Assembly (NCBI GenBank): GCA_900107575.1
Contig: FNQX01000007.1
Location: forward strand, 1 to 64,000
Origin: Lachnospiraceae bacterium NK3A20
Lineage (GTDB): Bacteria > Bacillota > Clostridia > Lachnospirales > Lachnospiraceae
Length of the DNA stretch: 64,000 nucleotides
Reading direction: 5' to 3'
Below the pieces are notes generated by a model. That model saw only the letters and a program-made list of their open reading frames with translations, did not search any database and was not told where the DNA came from. This document shows, one piece after another, positions 17,165 to 25,380 of this stretch. Each line of letters begins with the position of its first letter. Position 1 is the stretch's first letter. The translations under genes were made by a program, and so were the position numbers.

Positions 17165-18865
17165 TTATTCCGCCGACAGGATGTAGTAGTAAACGGGCTG
17201 TCCGCCATTCTGTACATCGACTTCGCAGGCAGGGTGCGCTGCCGTGATCTTGTCGCGCAGCTTGTTCGCGTCATCTTCCGTGATGTCCGCACCGTAGTAA
17301 ACGGAAACGAGTTCGGTGCTCTCGTCGATCATCTTCTCGAGCGCGGCAGCCGCCGTCTCATTCATGTCATCGCCGACGCCGAGAATACCTGCGTCGCCGA
17401 TCGCCATCATATTGCCTTCCCTGATCTCCACGTCGTCGATGACGGTATCACGGACAGCATAGGTAATCTCCGCACTCTTCACATGGCCGATCTCCTCGGT
17501 CATGTTGTCGCGGTTTGCATCCGCGTCGAGGTCAGGCATGAAGTTGATGACCGCGGTAATGCCCTGCGGCACATTCTTCGTCGGGATGACGATGATCTTC
17601 TTCTCGCCGTCCATAGCAGCAGCCTGGTTGGCCGCGAGGATGATGTTCTTGTTGTTCGGCAGAACGAAGATCGTGTCCGCATTCACCTTCTCGACCGCGT
17701 CCAGAATGTCTGCGGTCGAAGGGTTCATCGTCTGCCCGCCGGAGATCACGACATCGACGCCGAGACCCTTGAAGATCTCAGCGAGGCCGTCGCCTGCGCA
17801 GACAGCGATGATACCGAGCTCCTTGTGTGGCGTTTCGGCTGCAGCAGGATCTTTGGTCTCACCATCCGTCGGCTCCGCAGGATCTGCCTCAGTTTCACTC
17901 GTTGTGAATTCGGGGATCGGGTCATTTTTCAGGTTCAGATTGTCCACACGCATCTGGCGCACCTGACCGTACTGGAGGCCCTTCTGGATCACCATGCCGG
18001 GATCGTTCGTGCACATGTGCAGCTTGATCGCCTTGGGCTGGACAAGGAGCGTGATATCTTCTCCGTAGGTAGAGAGGAATTTGCGGTAGTCGTCCTCGAC
18101 CTTTTTATTCATCGGCGTGTCGAGAATGATCATGTACTCGGTCTCGTACGCGAACTTATAGGTGGGCTTCTCCTCTTCCTCTGTTTCCCTTGCTGCCTCT
18201 CCGGCCACACCGGGATGGAGGAGCCTCTCTACGTCGACAGTCTTGCCCTGGTAGCCCTCATAGGCGCCCTTTAATACCTGTACGAGTCCCTGTCCGCCGG
18301 AATCTACGACGCCCGCCTGCTTCAGTACCGGCAACAGGTCCGGTGTGCTGGCGAGGACGGTGTCCGCGTATTCGATCACCGCGGGAATGAACTCATCGAA
18401 ATCCGTGGTGCCACCGTCTGCGAGTTCTCTGGCCTTTTCGGCTGCGCCCTTGGCAACGGTGAGAATCGTGCCTTCCTTCGGTTTCATAACAGCCTTGTAG
18501 GCCGTCTCCACGGCCTTGTCGAACGCGTTCGCGCACAGGGGAACGTCGATTTCCTTCTGGTCACGGACAATCTTGCAGAAGCCGCGGAAGAGCTGAGACA
18601 GGATGACGCCGGAGTTACCTCTTGCGCCGCGCAGAGATCCGGATGAAATCGCCTTACAGATCGCCCGCATATCGTCGGTGTCGCCCAGGTCTGTCACTTC
18701 TCTGACGGCAGAGACGACGGTCATCGTCATGTTGGTGCCGGTGTCTCCGTCCGGTACCGGGAAAACATTCAGCTCGTTGATCCAGGCCTTGTTGGCTTCC
18801 AGATTCGCTGCGCCGGTCAGGAACATCTGACGGAGCAGGTTGGAATTGATGGTTGTTGCACTCAC
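17165..18865 (-). CDS. fakA: FakA-like fatty acid kinase (DAK2 domain, YloV family)
   Basis: FakA phosphorylates exogenous fatty acids held by a FakB (DegV) protein for entry into phospholipid synthesis. The N-terminal DhaL/DAK2 nucleotide domain has NVFPVPDGDTGTNM and GSLRGARGNSGVILSQ. A middle region and a C-terminal domain of the YloV type follow, separated by an acidic Pro-rich linker (TSETEADPAEPTDGETKDP). An ATG occurs at 18895, but GGAGG with good spacing points to the GTG at 18865, giving 566 residues; the ATG would put the ribosome site inside the gene. It follows the Asp23 gene, as yloU-yloV do in Bacillus. Confidence 0.9.
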   Translation of the reverse strand: MSATTINSNLLRQMFLTGAANLEANKAWINELNVFPVPDGDTGTNMTMTVVSAVREVTDLGDTDDMRAICKAISSGSLRGARGNSGVILSQLFRGFCKIVRDQKEIDVPLCANAFDKAVETAYKAVMKPKEGTILTVAKGAAEKARELADGGTTDFDEFIPAVIEYADTVLASTPDLLPVLKQAGVVDSGGQGLVQVLKGAYEGYQGKTVDVERLLHPGVAGEAARETEEEEKPTYKFAYETEYMIILDTPMNKKVEDDYRKFLSTYGEDITLLVQPKAIKLHMCTNDPGMVIQKGLQYGQVRQMRVDNLNLKNDPIPEFTTSETEADPAEPTDGETKDPAAAETPHKELGIIAVCAGDGLAEIFKGLGVDVVISGGQTMNPSTADILDAVEKVNADTIFVLPNNKNIILAANQAAAMDGEKKIIVIPTKNVPQGITAVINFMPDLDADANRDNMTEEIGHVKSAEITYAVRDTVIDDVEIREGNMMAIGDAGILGVGDDMNETAAAALEKMIDESTELVSVYYGADITEDDANKLRDKITAAHPACEVDVQNGGQPVYYYILSAE

Positions 18866-18894
18866 GCTATTATCCTCCGATCGATTCAAAGACA

Positions 18895-19257
18895 TCAGTC
18901 AATGACCTTGACGCCTTCTACGTAGATATTGATCTTCTCGATGTCCAGTCCTGTAAACTCCTCGACCTTATATCGAACCGAATCGATCAGGTTGTCAGCC
19001 ACAGCAGGAATATTCACACCGTAAGAGACGATGACATGGAAATCAATGACCAGCTTGTTGTTCGGCGTAAGCGAAACATTGATGCCTCTTGTCATGGACT
19101 CCTTTTTGAGGAGACCGAAAACGCCATCCTTGACATTGATTCCCGCCATGCCGACGATGCCGAAACATTCGCTCGCGACACTGCCCGCATACTGTGCAAT
19201 AACCTCGTTATCTATCGAGATATTGCCCATATGAGTGTTCATGGAAGATGCCTTCAT
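18895..19257 (-). CDS. Asp23/Gls24 family protein (YloU-like)
   Basis: This 120-residue protein belongs to the Asp23/Gls24 family, small proteins linked to envelope stress and often encoded directly before the fatty acid kinase gene, as here. The start MKASSMNTHMGN is chosen because AAAGGAG lies about ten bases upstream; the frame is open further upstream without signal. The family core is NEVIAQYAGSVASECFGIVGMAG, written in two parts around residues 14-36, and VIVSYGVNIPAVADNL near 78. It is the first gene of the minus-strand run toward the FakA-like gene. Confidence 0.9.
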   Translation of the reverse strand: MKASSMNTHMGNISIDNEVIAQYAGSVASECFGIVGMAGINVKDGVFGLLKKESMTRGINVSLTPNNKLVIDFHVIVSYGVNIPAVADNLIDSVRYKVEEFTGLDIEKINIYVEGVKVID

Positions 19258-19391
19258 ATTCCGTATACTCCTTTCCGGAACCCTTGCCATCCCCTGAGGT
19301 TCCGACGCCTTATCAATCAAGAAGGAATGTCCGCGACAGCGCTCGAAAGCCGCCAATACAGCCCAATTCGCCCCGCGCAACATTCTAATAG

Positions 19392-19420
19392 ATTATACAA
19401 GGTTTCAAATTGATAGTAAA
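19392..19420 (-). promoter_or_regulatory. Promoter of the Asp23-fakA transcript
   Basis: Minus-strand TTTACT (19415-19420), 17-base spacer, TATAAT (19392-19397). It faces away from the rpmB promoter, giving a divergent pair. The leader to the Asp23 start is about 128 nt. Confidence 0.65.
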
Positions 19421-19435
19421 GGTTAAGAAAAGCTA

Positions 19436-19464
19436 TTGCAATCGGATCACAATTCTGATATTAT
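19436..19464 (+). promoter_or_regulatory. Promoter of rpmB
   Basis: Plus-strand TTGCAA (19436-19441), 17-base spacer, TATTAT (19459-19464), about 70 bases before the rpmB start. Its -35 is only 15 bases from the -35 of the opposing Asp23 promoter. Confidence 0.7.
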
Positions 19465-19533
19465 CCTACTTGTGTCTGCGCTTTGGCAGGCCGCTTTATT
19501 ATGTCGAAAGACAGAAGGACAGGAGGTGTTATC

Positions 19534-19719
19534 ATGGCTAAGTGTGAAATCTGTGGCAAGGGCGCACATTTCGGAAACAATGTCTCCCATTCACATAGAA
19601 GATCCAACAGAGTGTGGAACTCTAATGTACAGAAGGTTACCGTCAAGGTAAACGGCGGCGCTAAGAAGATGAGCGTCTGCACAAAGTGCCTTCGTGCCGG
19701 CAAAGTTCAGCACGCGTAA
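19534..19719 (+). CDS. rpmB: Large ribosomal subunit protein bL28
   Basis: A 61-residue component of the 50S subunit. The start MAKCEICGKGAHFGNNVSHS is set by AGGAGGTG before the ATG; the longer open frame upstream lacks family similarity. It is the zinc-ribbon form, with CxxC at residues 4-7 and a second CxxC (CTKC) near 49-52. It is single-gene, with its own promoter and a terminator 50 bases after the stop, isolated on the plus strand among minus-strand genes. Confidence 0.97.
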   Translation: MAKCEICGKGAHFGNNVSHSHRRSNRVWNSNVQKVTVKVNGGAKKMSVCTKCLRAGKVQHA

Positions 19720-19770
19720 TTTCCAGTAACAGATTTTTAATAAGAATTCTTATCAAAAACAACGTTGAAA

Positions 19771-19802
19771 AATAAGACCGGTCTCCCGGTCTTATTTTTT
19801 TT
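19771..19802. terminator. Bidirectional terminator between rpmB and gerW
   Basis: A perfect 11-bp stem AATAAGACCGG/CCGGTCTTATT with loop TCTC is followed by a T-run on the plus strand (for rpmB) and by TTTTTC on the minus strand (for gerW). Confidence 0.9.
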
Positions 19803-19846
19803 GCTATCTATTCTGCACAGCGAAATTTATAAGCAGACAGACGTGT

Positions 19847-20308
19847 TTACAGGTCCTGGCTTTTCACTTCCGGCGCGCCGTGCGAAGGCGCATCCTGCGC
19901 AGCCGCTCCTCTCGTGCCTTCGGGGAACGCATTCTCCACTGCTTCCTCGCTGCCCATCATGCTCTGCCCCTGGCGAGCCGCGACCATCTTGTCCACGACC
20001 TCCGGCACCATGTCGAGAAGTCTCGTGATGTTGTTCGTGTCCTTGATGTTCACTACCTTGGTGTTGCCGTTGTGAATGATGAGCACCGCCGTCGGGCTCA
20101 TCTTCGCAGAGAAACCGCCCATGCCGCCGTCTTTCCTGTCTCCACTGTTCGAGCCGGCGCCGCACCCGATCGTGATATCCGAGAGCGGGATGAGAATGGT
20201 ATCGCCGACGGTGATCGCCTGCCCTACCACCGTCTTGCTCGTCAGGACACCGTTCACCCCCTTCATCAGGGAATCAATGACATTCGTGATATTATTGTTC
20301 TCTGCCAT
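19847..20308 (-). CDS. gerW: GerW family sporulation protein (YtfJ)
   Basis: GerW/YtfJ is made in the forespore in spore-formers and affects germination. The 153-residue product starts at MAENNNITNV, where GAGG lies eight bases upstream; the ATG-like start six codons earlier is not used. The family core is IDSLMKGVNGVLTSKTVVG followed by GDTILIPLSDITIGCGAGS, and FSAKMSPTAVLIIHNG. The C-terminal 45 residues are low complexity and Ala-rich. Its neighbour is a ytfI-like gene, the same pair as in Bacillus, which suggests a spore-forming ancestry. Confidence 0.92.
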   Translation of the reverse strand: MAENNNITNVIDSLMKGVNGVLTSKTVVGQAITVGDTILIPLSDITIGCGAGSNSGDRKDGGMGGFSAKMSPTAVLIIHNGNTKVVNIKDTNNITRLLDMVPEVVDKMVAARQGQSMMGSEEAVENAFPEGTRGAAAQDAPSHGAPEVKSQDL

Positions 20309-20322
20309 GTCTCTTACCTCTC

Positions 20323-21105
20323 TCACTGTGCGCGTTTGTTCACCGGCTTCTTCCTCATCCTGTGAAGGAAATGCCGGACATCCCTGTCGAAGATAAGACC
20401 AAGTGCTGCCGTAAGAAACGTCCAGATCCGTATCTTCCCCCTGGCAAAGCCTGCGGCGTCCGCCTGATATTTCATAAACTCAGGTGTGATCTCAATGTGG
20501 CCTGCCGTCACGGGGTACAGAATGCCGAGTGCCTCAAGGAGCCGCCCCGTCGCCTGCGGATCGCCAAGGCCTACGGTCCCCGCAATCTGCCACCTTCCGG
20601 GCAGAATCTTTCGGAGCACCCTGGTCACGGTGCGTGCCGCCTTCTTCAGCGCGTGTTCGCTGTATGGCTGCTGCAGAATGTGAACGTAATATTTCACATT
20701 CTGTAAGGCCTTCTGAAATTTTTCCACGAGTCCGGTATCCGGCTGTTGCTCTTTCTCCTGAGACTTCTCTTCCTTCTTATCCCCTGCGCGCTTTAGTACG
20801 TCCAGGAGATCGATTTTCCAGAAGGCCGCGCGAATCAGGAACCTTGGCTCATCCGGAACGCTGATCTTCCCGCTCACAAGGTGCAGGAGCCACGAGAAAT
20901 GGAATTCCCCCGCGGAGTGTGCCTTGAGATATTCCGTATCGAACATCTCTCTGTTCCCTTCCGGGTCGATGATGCGCCCGCTTCCGCCGTAACGGATCGG
21001 CACGAACAGAATGAGGGCAATCAGGATCAGGATGACAAGGAGCGCCATGAGCAGGATGATACCAATGATCTTTAAAATAGAGAGAATGACGGGGAGAACG
21101 GTCAT
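20323..21105 (-). CDS. DUF2953 membrane protein (YtfI-like)
   Basis: A 260-residue protein with one strong N-terminal membrane helix (about 5-37, ILKIIGIILLMALLVILILI) followed by FVPIRYGG, the start of the DUF2953 region, a charged linker (KKEEKSQEKEQQPD, about 110-123) and a second conserved part with LGDPQATGRLLEALGILYP. Function is unknown; it is paired with gerW as ytfI is with ytfJ, so a spore-related role is likely by association. It overlaps the upstream small gene by four bases. Confidence 0.85.
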   Translation of the reverse strand: MTVLPVILSILKIIGIILLMALLVILILIALILFVPIRYGGSGRIIDPEGNREMFDTEYLKAHSAGEFHFSWLLHLVSGKISVPDEPRFLIRAAFWKIDLLDVLKRAGDKKEEKSQEKEQQPDTGLVEKFQKALQNVKYYVHILQQPYSEHALKKAARTVTRVLRKILPGRWQIAGTVGLGDPQATGRLLEALGILYPVTAGHIEITPEFMKYQADAAGFARGKIRIWTFLTAALGLIFDRDVRHFLHRMRKKPVNKRAQ

Positions 21106-21464
21106 GGCCTGTCACCTCCATGCTGTCCGGATTGACATTCCGGGAAGAGGTAAGCCTTAAGATCAGTCCCCCCCGTCTTGTCCACACACTCTCCCGTAAT
21201 CCTCGCCACGAGCTCGATGGCCTGCCAGTAGCCTTCTGCAAGGCCCACGATGGTCAGATCCGTCGCCTTATAATAGCCTTGATGCAGGTTGGCGCAGTGC
21301 AGGATTTCCAGCTGATTGGCTCCGGGAATGCTCTCCTTCTTATTGTCTCCCGGCACGATGACATAGACACCCAGATTGCCCGCATTGTGGCGCAGCCGCC
21401 ACTTGAGGATCTCCGGGTGTCTGATGTTCGGGCTCAGGTACAGTTGTCGAGCAAAATGCAGCAT
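21102..21464 (-). CDS. Hypothetical protein, 120 residues
   Basis: I do not recognise this protein. It starts MLHFARQLYLSP behind AGGAAC and its stop overlaps the DUF2953 gene as ATGA, so it is very likely real and co-translated. No signal peptide, membrane segment or repeat is seen. A central hydrophobic stretch TDLTIVGLAEGYWQAIELVARI (written from residue 69) looks like a strand followed by an amphipathic helix. It lies between the penicillin-binding protein and sporulation-related genes. Confidence 0.75.
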   Translation of the reverse strand: MLHFARQLYLSPNIRHPEILKWRLRHNAGNLGVYVIVPGDNKKESIPGANQLEILHCANLHQGYYKATDLTIVGLAEGYWQAIELVARITGECVDKTGGTDLKAYLFPECQSGQHGGDRP

Positions 21465-21477
21465 GCGTTCCTATCCG

Positions 21478-23796
21478 TCACTGTGTGATTGGCTGTCCCG
21501 TATTGTCGTCGATGCCATCGCCGTTGGCGTCCACCGGCGCGGGATTAGCCTGCCCCTCTTCTGCATCATCAATGCCGTTGCCGTTCGTATCGTTTGCCGG
21601 TGTCTGCGGTTCGGCAGGCGCTGCGGCCTCCTGTGCGTCGTCCACACCGTTCCCGTCCGCATCCGGATCCTGGCTGTCGGGGATACCGTCCCCGTCCGTG
21701 TCGGGCTCTGCCGTCTGCTGTTCTACCTGCTGCAGAGCCTGCTCCGCCTGCTGTTGTTGCTCCTCCGATGCGTTGTCTGTCGCTGCCTGTGCGTCGTCCA
21801 CACCGTCGCCGTTCGCGTCCGGATCCTGGCTGTCGGGGATGCCGTCCCCGTCCGTATCGGCTTCTGTCTGCTGCGTCTCCTGTACATCGGGGATGCCGTT
21901 GCCGTTCTCATCCTCCTGGTCATCAGGAATACCGTCGCCGTCCGTATCGGGCGAGGTCGTCTGTGCAGGTTCTGTATCGTCGCCGTTATCCGCACTCGTT
22001 ACCGGCTGACCGTTCACTGCCATCGTGTCCGCAATGCCGTCGCCGTTCATATCGAAAGCATCCGCCACACCGTCGCCATCGACATCAATGGCATCCATGG
22101 TGCCGTCGCCGTTCGTGTCGAGATTGAGCTCCATGACATTCTCCGGCGTATCAGGGGTTTCCGGTGTCTTCATGGTCGACGTGGTCGTTGTATACATCGT
22201 ACTCTTGGACATCGCGTCGGATCCGTCGTAGTGGAAATACTCATCCAGCACGTCCTTCGCGATCGGAACCGCTGCCGTGCCGCCCGTGCCGGCGCCTTCG
22301 ACGATGACCGTGATCGCAACCTCCGGGTTGTTGTACGGCGCAAAGCCCGTGAACCAGGCGTGAGACTCCGAGGTACCGGAAATGAACTCCGCGGATCCCG
22401 TCTTGCCCGCCGCGTCATAGCTGCGGTCGAGAAGCTTGGTGCCGGTACCGAATTCGACAACGCCGCGCATGAGCTCGCGCATCTTGGAACAGATCGTCTC
22501 GCCGATAGCGTTCTCGAGTGCTGCTGTCGCCTCATCCGTCTGAGAGAGGACTTTGCCTTCCGGATTAGTCTTGGTCTGCGCCGTCCGAACGCTCGATACC
22601 ACGTATGGTTTGTAAATCGTGCCGCCGTTGGCAATCGCCGCCGTGATCATGTTGAGGTGCAGGGGGGTCATCAGAGTCTGCCCCTGACCAATGGAGAGCT
22701 GCATAACCTCTTTCGTCGGTGTATTGTTCTCCAGTACGTAGGAGCTCACGTTGCTGGGCATGTCGTACGGCAGTTTCTTGCCGAAATACAGACGCTCCAG
22801 CGTCGCGTTGAAGCTGTCCTTTTTGAGGGAAGTTCCAATGGTTGCGAAAGCCGAGTTGCAGGAGTGCGCGAATGCGCCGATGAAATCCAGGTGACCGTGC
22901 ACTTCCCAGTGGTAGCAGGTAATGGTCTCACCGTCGATCGTAACGTACCCTGGGCAGTCGAAGGTGAAGTTGTCCGCCTTCTCCGGATCCTCCTGCATGA
23001 ATTCAACCGCATCGAAAATCTTGAATGTCGAACCGGGCGCATACAGGCCCTGTGTCACACGGTTGACCAGTATGCCGGACTTGCTGTCCGCAAGAAAACT
23101 GTCCCAGTTCTCTTCCACCGTGCCGGGATCGAAGTCAGGTTTCGACACCATGCACAGAATCTTGCCGGTCTTGATGTCCGTCACAATGACGGCACCCTTA
23201 TGACTCCCGAGCGCGTCACTCGCCGCCTTTTGGAGGTCGACATTCAGCGTAGTATAGACCTCGTTGCCGGGGTATAACTTGCCCGCCTTGTCGAAGGAAG
23301 CCTTCTCCGCCAGAGTCAGATCGGAATGGACCAGATCATAGTTGTTCTGCAGTTCAACACCGGAGCCGCCTTCCACGTCGTAGCCTACAACATGCGCGAA
23401 GAGATTGCCGAAAGGATAGTCCCGCCTCTGTCCGCCGTTGCCGTCATCTACCGTGTCCGCGATCACCGTCTTGCCATCGTCCGCGTAGATCTTGCCGCGC
23501 TGGTTTTTCGACAGGAGTGCCTCTTCCCGCCCGTTGTAGTCGTTCTCGAACAGTGTCTGCTCCTGGCTCGCGGAATAGACGACCATGTATACGGTCATTG
23601 CGAGGAAAATAGCAGACATGAGGACTGCTGTGACGATGATATCCTTTTTGACACGCAGTTTCTCTTTGAGAAGTGCCGCGCGGCGTTTGTCCTGCGAAGA
23701 TCTTACGGGTCTTTGCTGCCGCGCGCGCTGCGATGGATTCGATCTGTTGGAGCCACCGGTTCTCCGGTAGTTCCTGTCATTATCGTAATATGCCAT
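21478..23796 (-). CDS. Class B penicillin-binding protein with calcium-repeat tail
   Basis: A transpeptidase of 772 residues that cross-links peptidoglycan. A basic cytoplasmic head (1-52) and one membrane anchor (about 53-74) precede the PBP dimerisation region and the transpeptidase domain with STFK (256-259, catalytic Ser256), SCN (312-314) and KTGS (465-468). It pairs with the FtsW/RodA gene immediately upstream, which would supply the glycosyltransferase. From about residue 555 to the end there are eleven acidic DxNGDG or DxDGDG motifs, like thrombospondin type 3 or EF-hand loops, broken by a Gln/Glu-rich stretch (678-698). This extracellular tail is not part of the usual family. Confidence 0.93.
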   Translation of the reverse strand: MAYYDNDRNYRRTGGSNRSNPSQRARQQRPVRSSQDKRRAALLKEKLRVKKDIIVTAVLMSAIFLAMTVYMVVYSASQEQTLFENDYNGREEALLSKNQRGKIYADDGKTVIADTVDDGNGGQRRDYPFGNLFAHVVGYDVEGGSGVELQNNYDLVHSDLTLAEKASFDKAGKLYPGNEVYTTLNVDLQKAASDALGSHKGAVIVTDIKTGKILCMVSKPDFDPGTVEENWDSFLADSKSGILVNRVTQGLYAPGSTFKIFDAVEFMQEDPEKADNFTFDCPGYVTIDGETITCYHWEVHGHLDFIGAFAHSCNSAFATIGTSLKKDSFNATLERLYFGKKLPYDMPSNVSSYVLENNTPTKEVMQLSIGQGQTLMTPLHLNMITAAIANGGTIYKPYVVSSVRTAQTKTNPEGKVLSQTDEATAALENAIGETICSKMRELMRGVVEFGTGTKLLDRSYDAAGKTGSAEFISGTSESHAWFTGFAPYNNPEVAITVIVEGAGTGGTAAVPIAKDVLDEYFHYDGSDAMSKSTMYTTTTSTMKTPETPDTPENVMELNLDTNGDGTMDAIDVDGDGVADAFDMNGDGIADTMAVNGQPVTSADNGDDTEPAQTTSPDTDGDGIPDDQEDENGNGIPDVQETQQTEADTDGDGIPDSQDPDANGDGVDDAQAATDNASEEQQQQAEQALQQVEQQTAEPDTDGDGIPDSQDPDADGNGVDDAQEAAAPAEPQTPANDTNGNGIDDAEEGQANPAPVDANGDGIDDNTGQPITQ

Positions 23797-23828
23797 AGAT
23801 TACCTTATTATCGCTTCTGAACAGATAC

Positions 23829-25373
23829 CTAATATCTTCTTGCAGATGACTGTGGCCGGAAGGTTGTGGAAGGGCGTCGGTTCGCCGAGCTGTAGACAGG
23901 CCTGGAATAATGGCTGCCGGACTGCGAATCGTCGTCATCGTCATCCAGATAGCCGCTGCTATTAGGCGCTGTATAACTTGATCTTGCATAGCCCTGGTAG
24001 TCGCCGTAGCCATCATCCGCATCATAGGCGCGGGCTCTTGTGATCTTCGCCTGGCGTCTTGCCTTCAATTCATCAATCTTGTCTCCGCGGATCATGAACA
24101 TCATCTGTACCATAGTCAGCATGAGAAGGGTGGACAGAATTGAGCTGCCGCCGTATGCCACAAGAGGGAGCGTGACACCGGTCAGGGGGATGAACTTGGT
24201 CTGCCCGCCGAGGGTTAAGAACGCCTGGAAACCATAGGTCACTGCACAGCCGTAGGCCAGCAACTGGTAGAACTTGTCTGCGAAGCCGGATGCAAGTTTC
24301 AGCATGTGGAAGACGCAGTTGATCTCAATGAGAATGATGCAGATCGCGATGATGAGGCCGTACTCTTCCGCACTGGAAGCGAAGATGAAGTCCGTATCCG
24401 CAAAGGGCACCTTATCCGGGGTCCCCTGCCCGAGGCCTGCGCCCCACCAGCCGCCGCCGGAAATAGCGAACAGTGCCTGTGTGATCTGATATCCAATGGT
24501 GTCAATCACGCTCCAGGGATCCAGGAAACCCTGCACACGGTTCTTCACGTGCGCGAACATCATGTACATGGCAACCGCGCCGACGCCCATTGCCGCAATC
24601 CCTCCCGCGAGGAGATACCACATACCGGTTGCGAGGTAGAGCATGAACAGGAAAACAATGTAGTAGATGAGGCCACTTCCCAGATCGGTCGAGCCGATGA
24701 GAACGAGGACGTGCGCGCCGGCGAAAATGGCGACGAGGAGAACGTCCCTGAAATCCCGTACGTCCTTGAGCGTGCTGGCAAGGAATAAGAGGTATAGAAT
24801 CTTGATGAATTCAGAAGGCTGGAAGGTGAGGCCGCCGATGGACCAGGTGATGTTCGCGCCCAGCGTTTCGGAGCCCAGCAGCATGACCATGGACAGGATC
24901 AGGATGCTGACGAGTGCATAGAAGAATTTCGGCTTTTTCAGAAGACCGAACATCCCTCGCAGCATGGGCAGTGCCACCGCAATGGCAAGCCCCACGACCG
25001 CGATCGCGAACTGTTTCCACGCCTTGGTGAAGTCGAGCCTCGAGATGATCACAAGGCCGACAGACAAGAGGAAACACATGTTGTTGAGGAGTGCCGTGCT
25101 CGCATTTTTGTACAGGATGCGGTATGCAAGTATCGCCGCGAAAAAGGTTGCGAGCTGCACCAGCGAGAACATGATGTATTTGCCATCCTGCATGGCGACC
25201 GCCAGCGTGAGGTAGGCGATCAGCTGGAACGCCAGCATCAGCATCGACTGGATGAAGCCGAAGATCATCTCATTTCTCTTTTTGGCAAACAAAAGGTAGA
25301 ACGCAATGATCGTGTACAGGACTACGATCGCGGTCAGCCCGTATTTAGTTAAAGCGAGTATATATGTACGCAT
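23829..25373 (-). CDS. FtsW/RodA/SpoVE family peptidoglycan polymerase
   Basis: SEDS-family glycosyltransferase polymerising lipid II with its class B PBP partner, which is the next gene. The 514 residues, starting MRTYILALTKYG, contain about ten membrane helices. Family signatures are LTFQPSEFIKILYLLFLA, GSTDLGSGLIYY near residue 240, and TGVTLPLVAYGGSSIL in the C-terminal part. The cytoplasmic tail (about 425-514) is Ser/Tyr-rich with an acidic DDDDDD run. Whether it serves elongation, division or sporulation cannot be told from sequence. The frame is open upstream of the chosen start. Confidence 0.92.
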   Translation of the reverse strand: MRTYILALTKYGLTAIVVLYTIIAFYLLFAKKRNEMIFGFIQSMLMLAFQLIAYLTLAVAMQDGKYIMFSLVQLATFFAAILAYRILYKNASTALLNNMCFLLSVGLVIISRLDFTKAWKQFAIAVVGLAIAVALPMLRGMFGLLKKPKFFYALVSILILSMVMLLGSETLGANITWSIGGLTFQPSEFIKILYLLFLASTLKDVRDFRDVLLVAIFAGAHVLVLIGSTDLGSGLIYYIVFLFMLYLATGMWYLLAGGIAAMGVGAVAMYMMFAHVKNRVQGFLDPWSVIDTIGYQITQALFAISGGGWWGAGLGQGTPDKVPFADTDFIFASSAEEYGLIIAICIILIEINCVFHMLKLASGFADKFYQLLAYGCAVTYGFQAFLTLGGQTKFIPLTGVTLPLVAYGGSSILSTLLMLTMVQMMFMIRGDKIDELKARRQAKITRARAYDADDGYGDYQGYARSSYTAPNSSGYLDDDDDDSQSGSHYSRPVYSSANRRPSTTFRPQSSARRY

Positions 25374-25380
25374 GAAATCG

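Noticed and set aside
21376-23277. Plus-strand 633-codon frame opposite the penicillin-binding protein gene
   Set aside because: Antisense shadow; the opposite strand has all PBP motifs and the repeats keep the reverse frame open.
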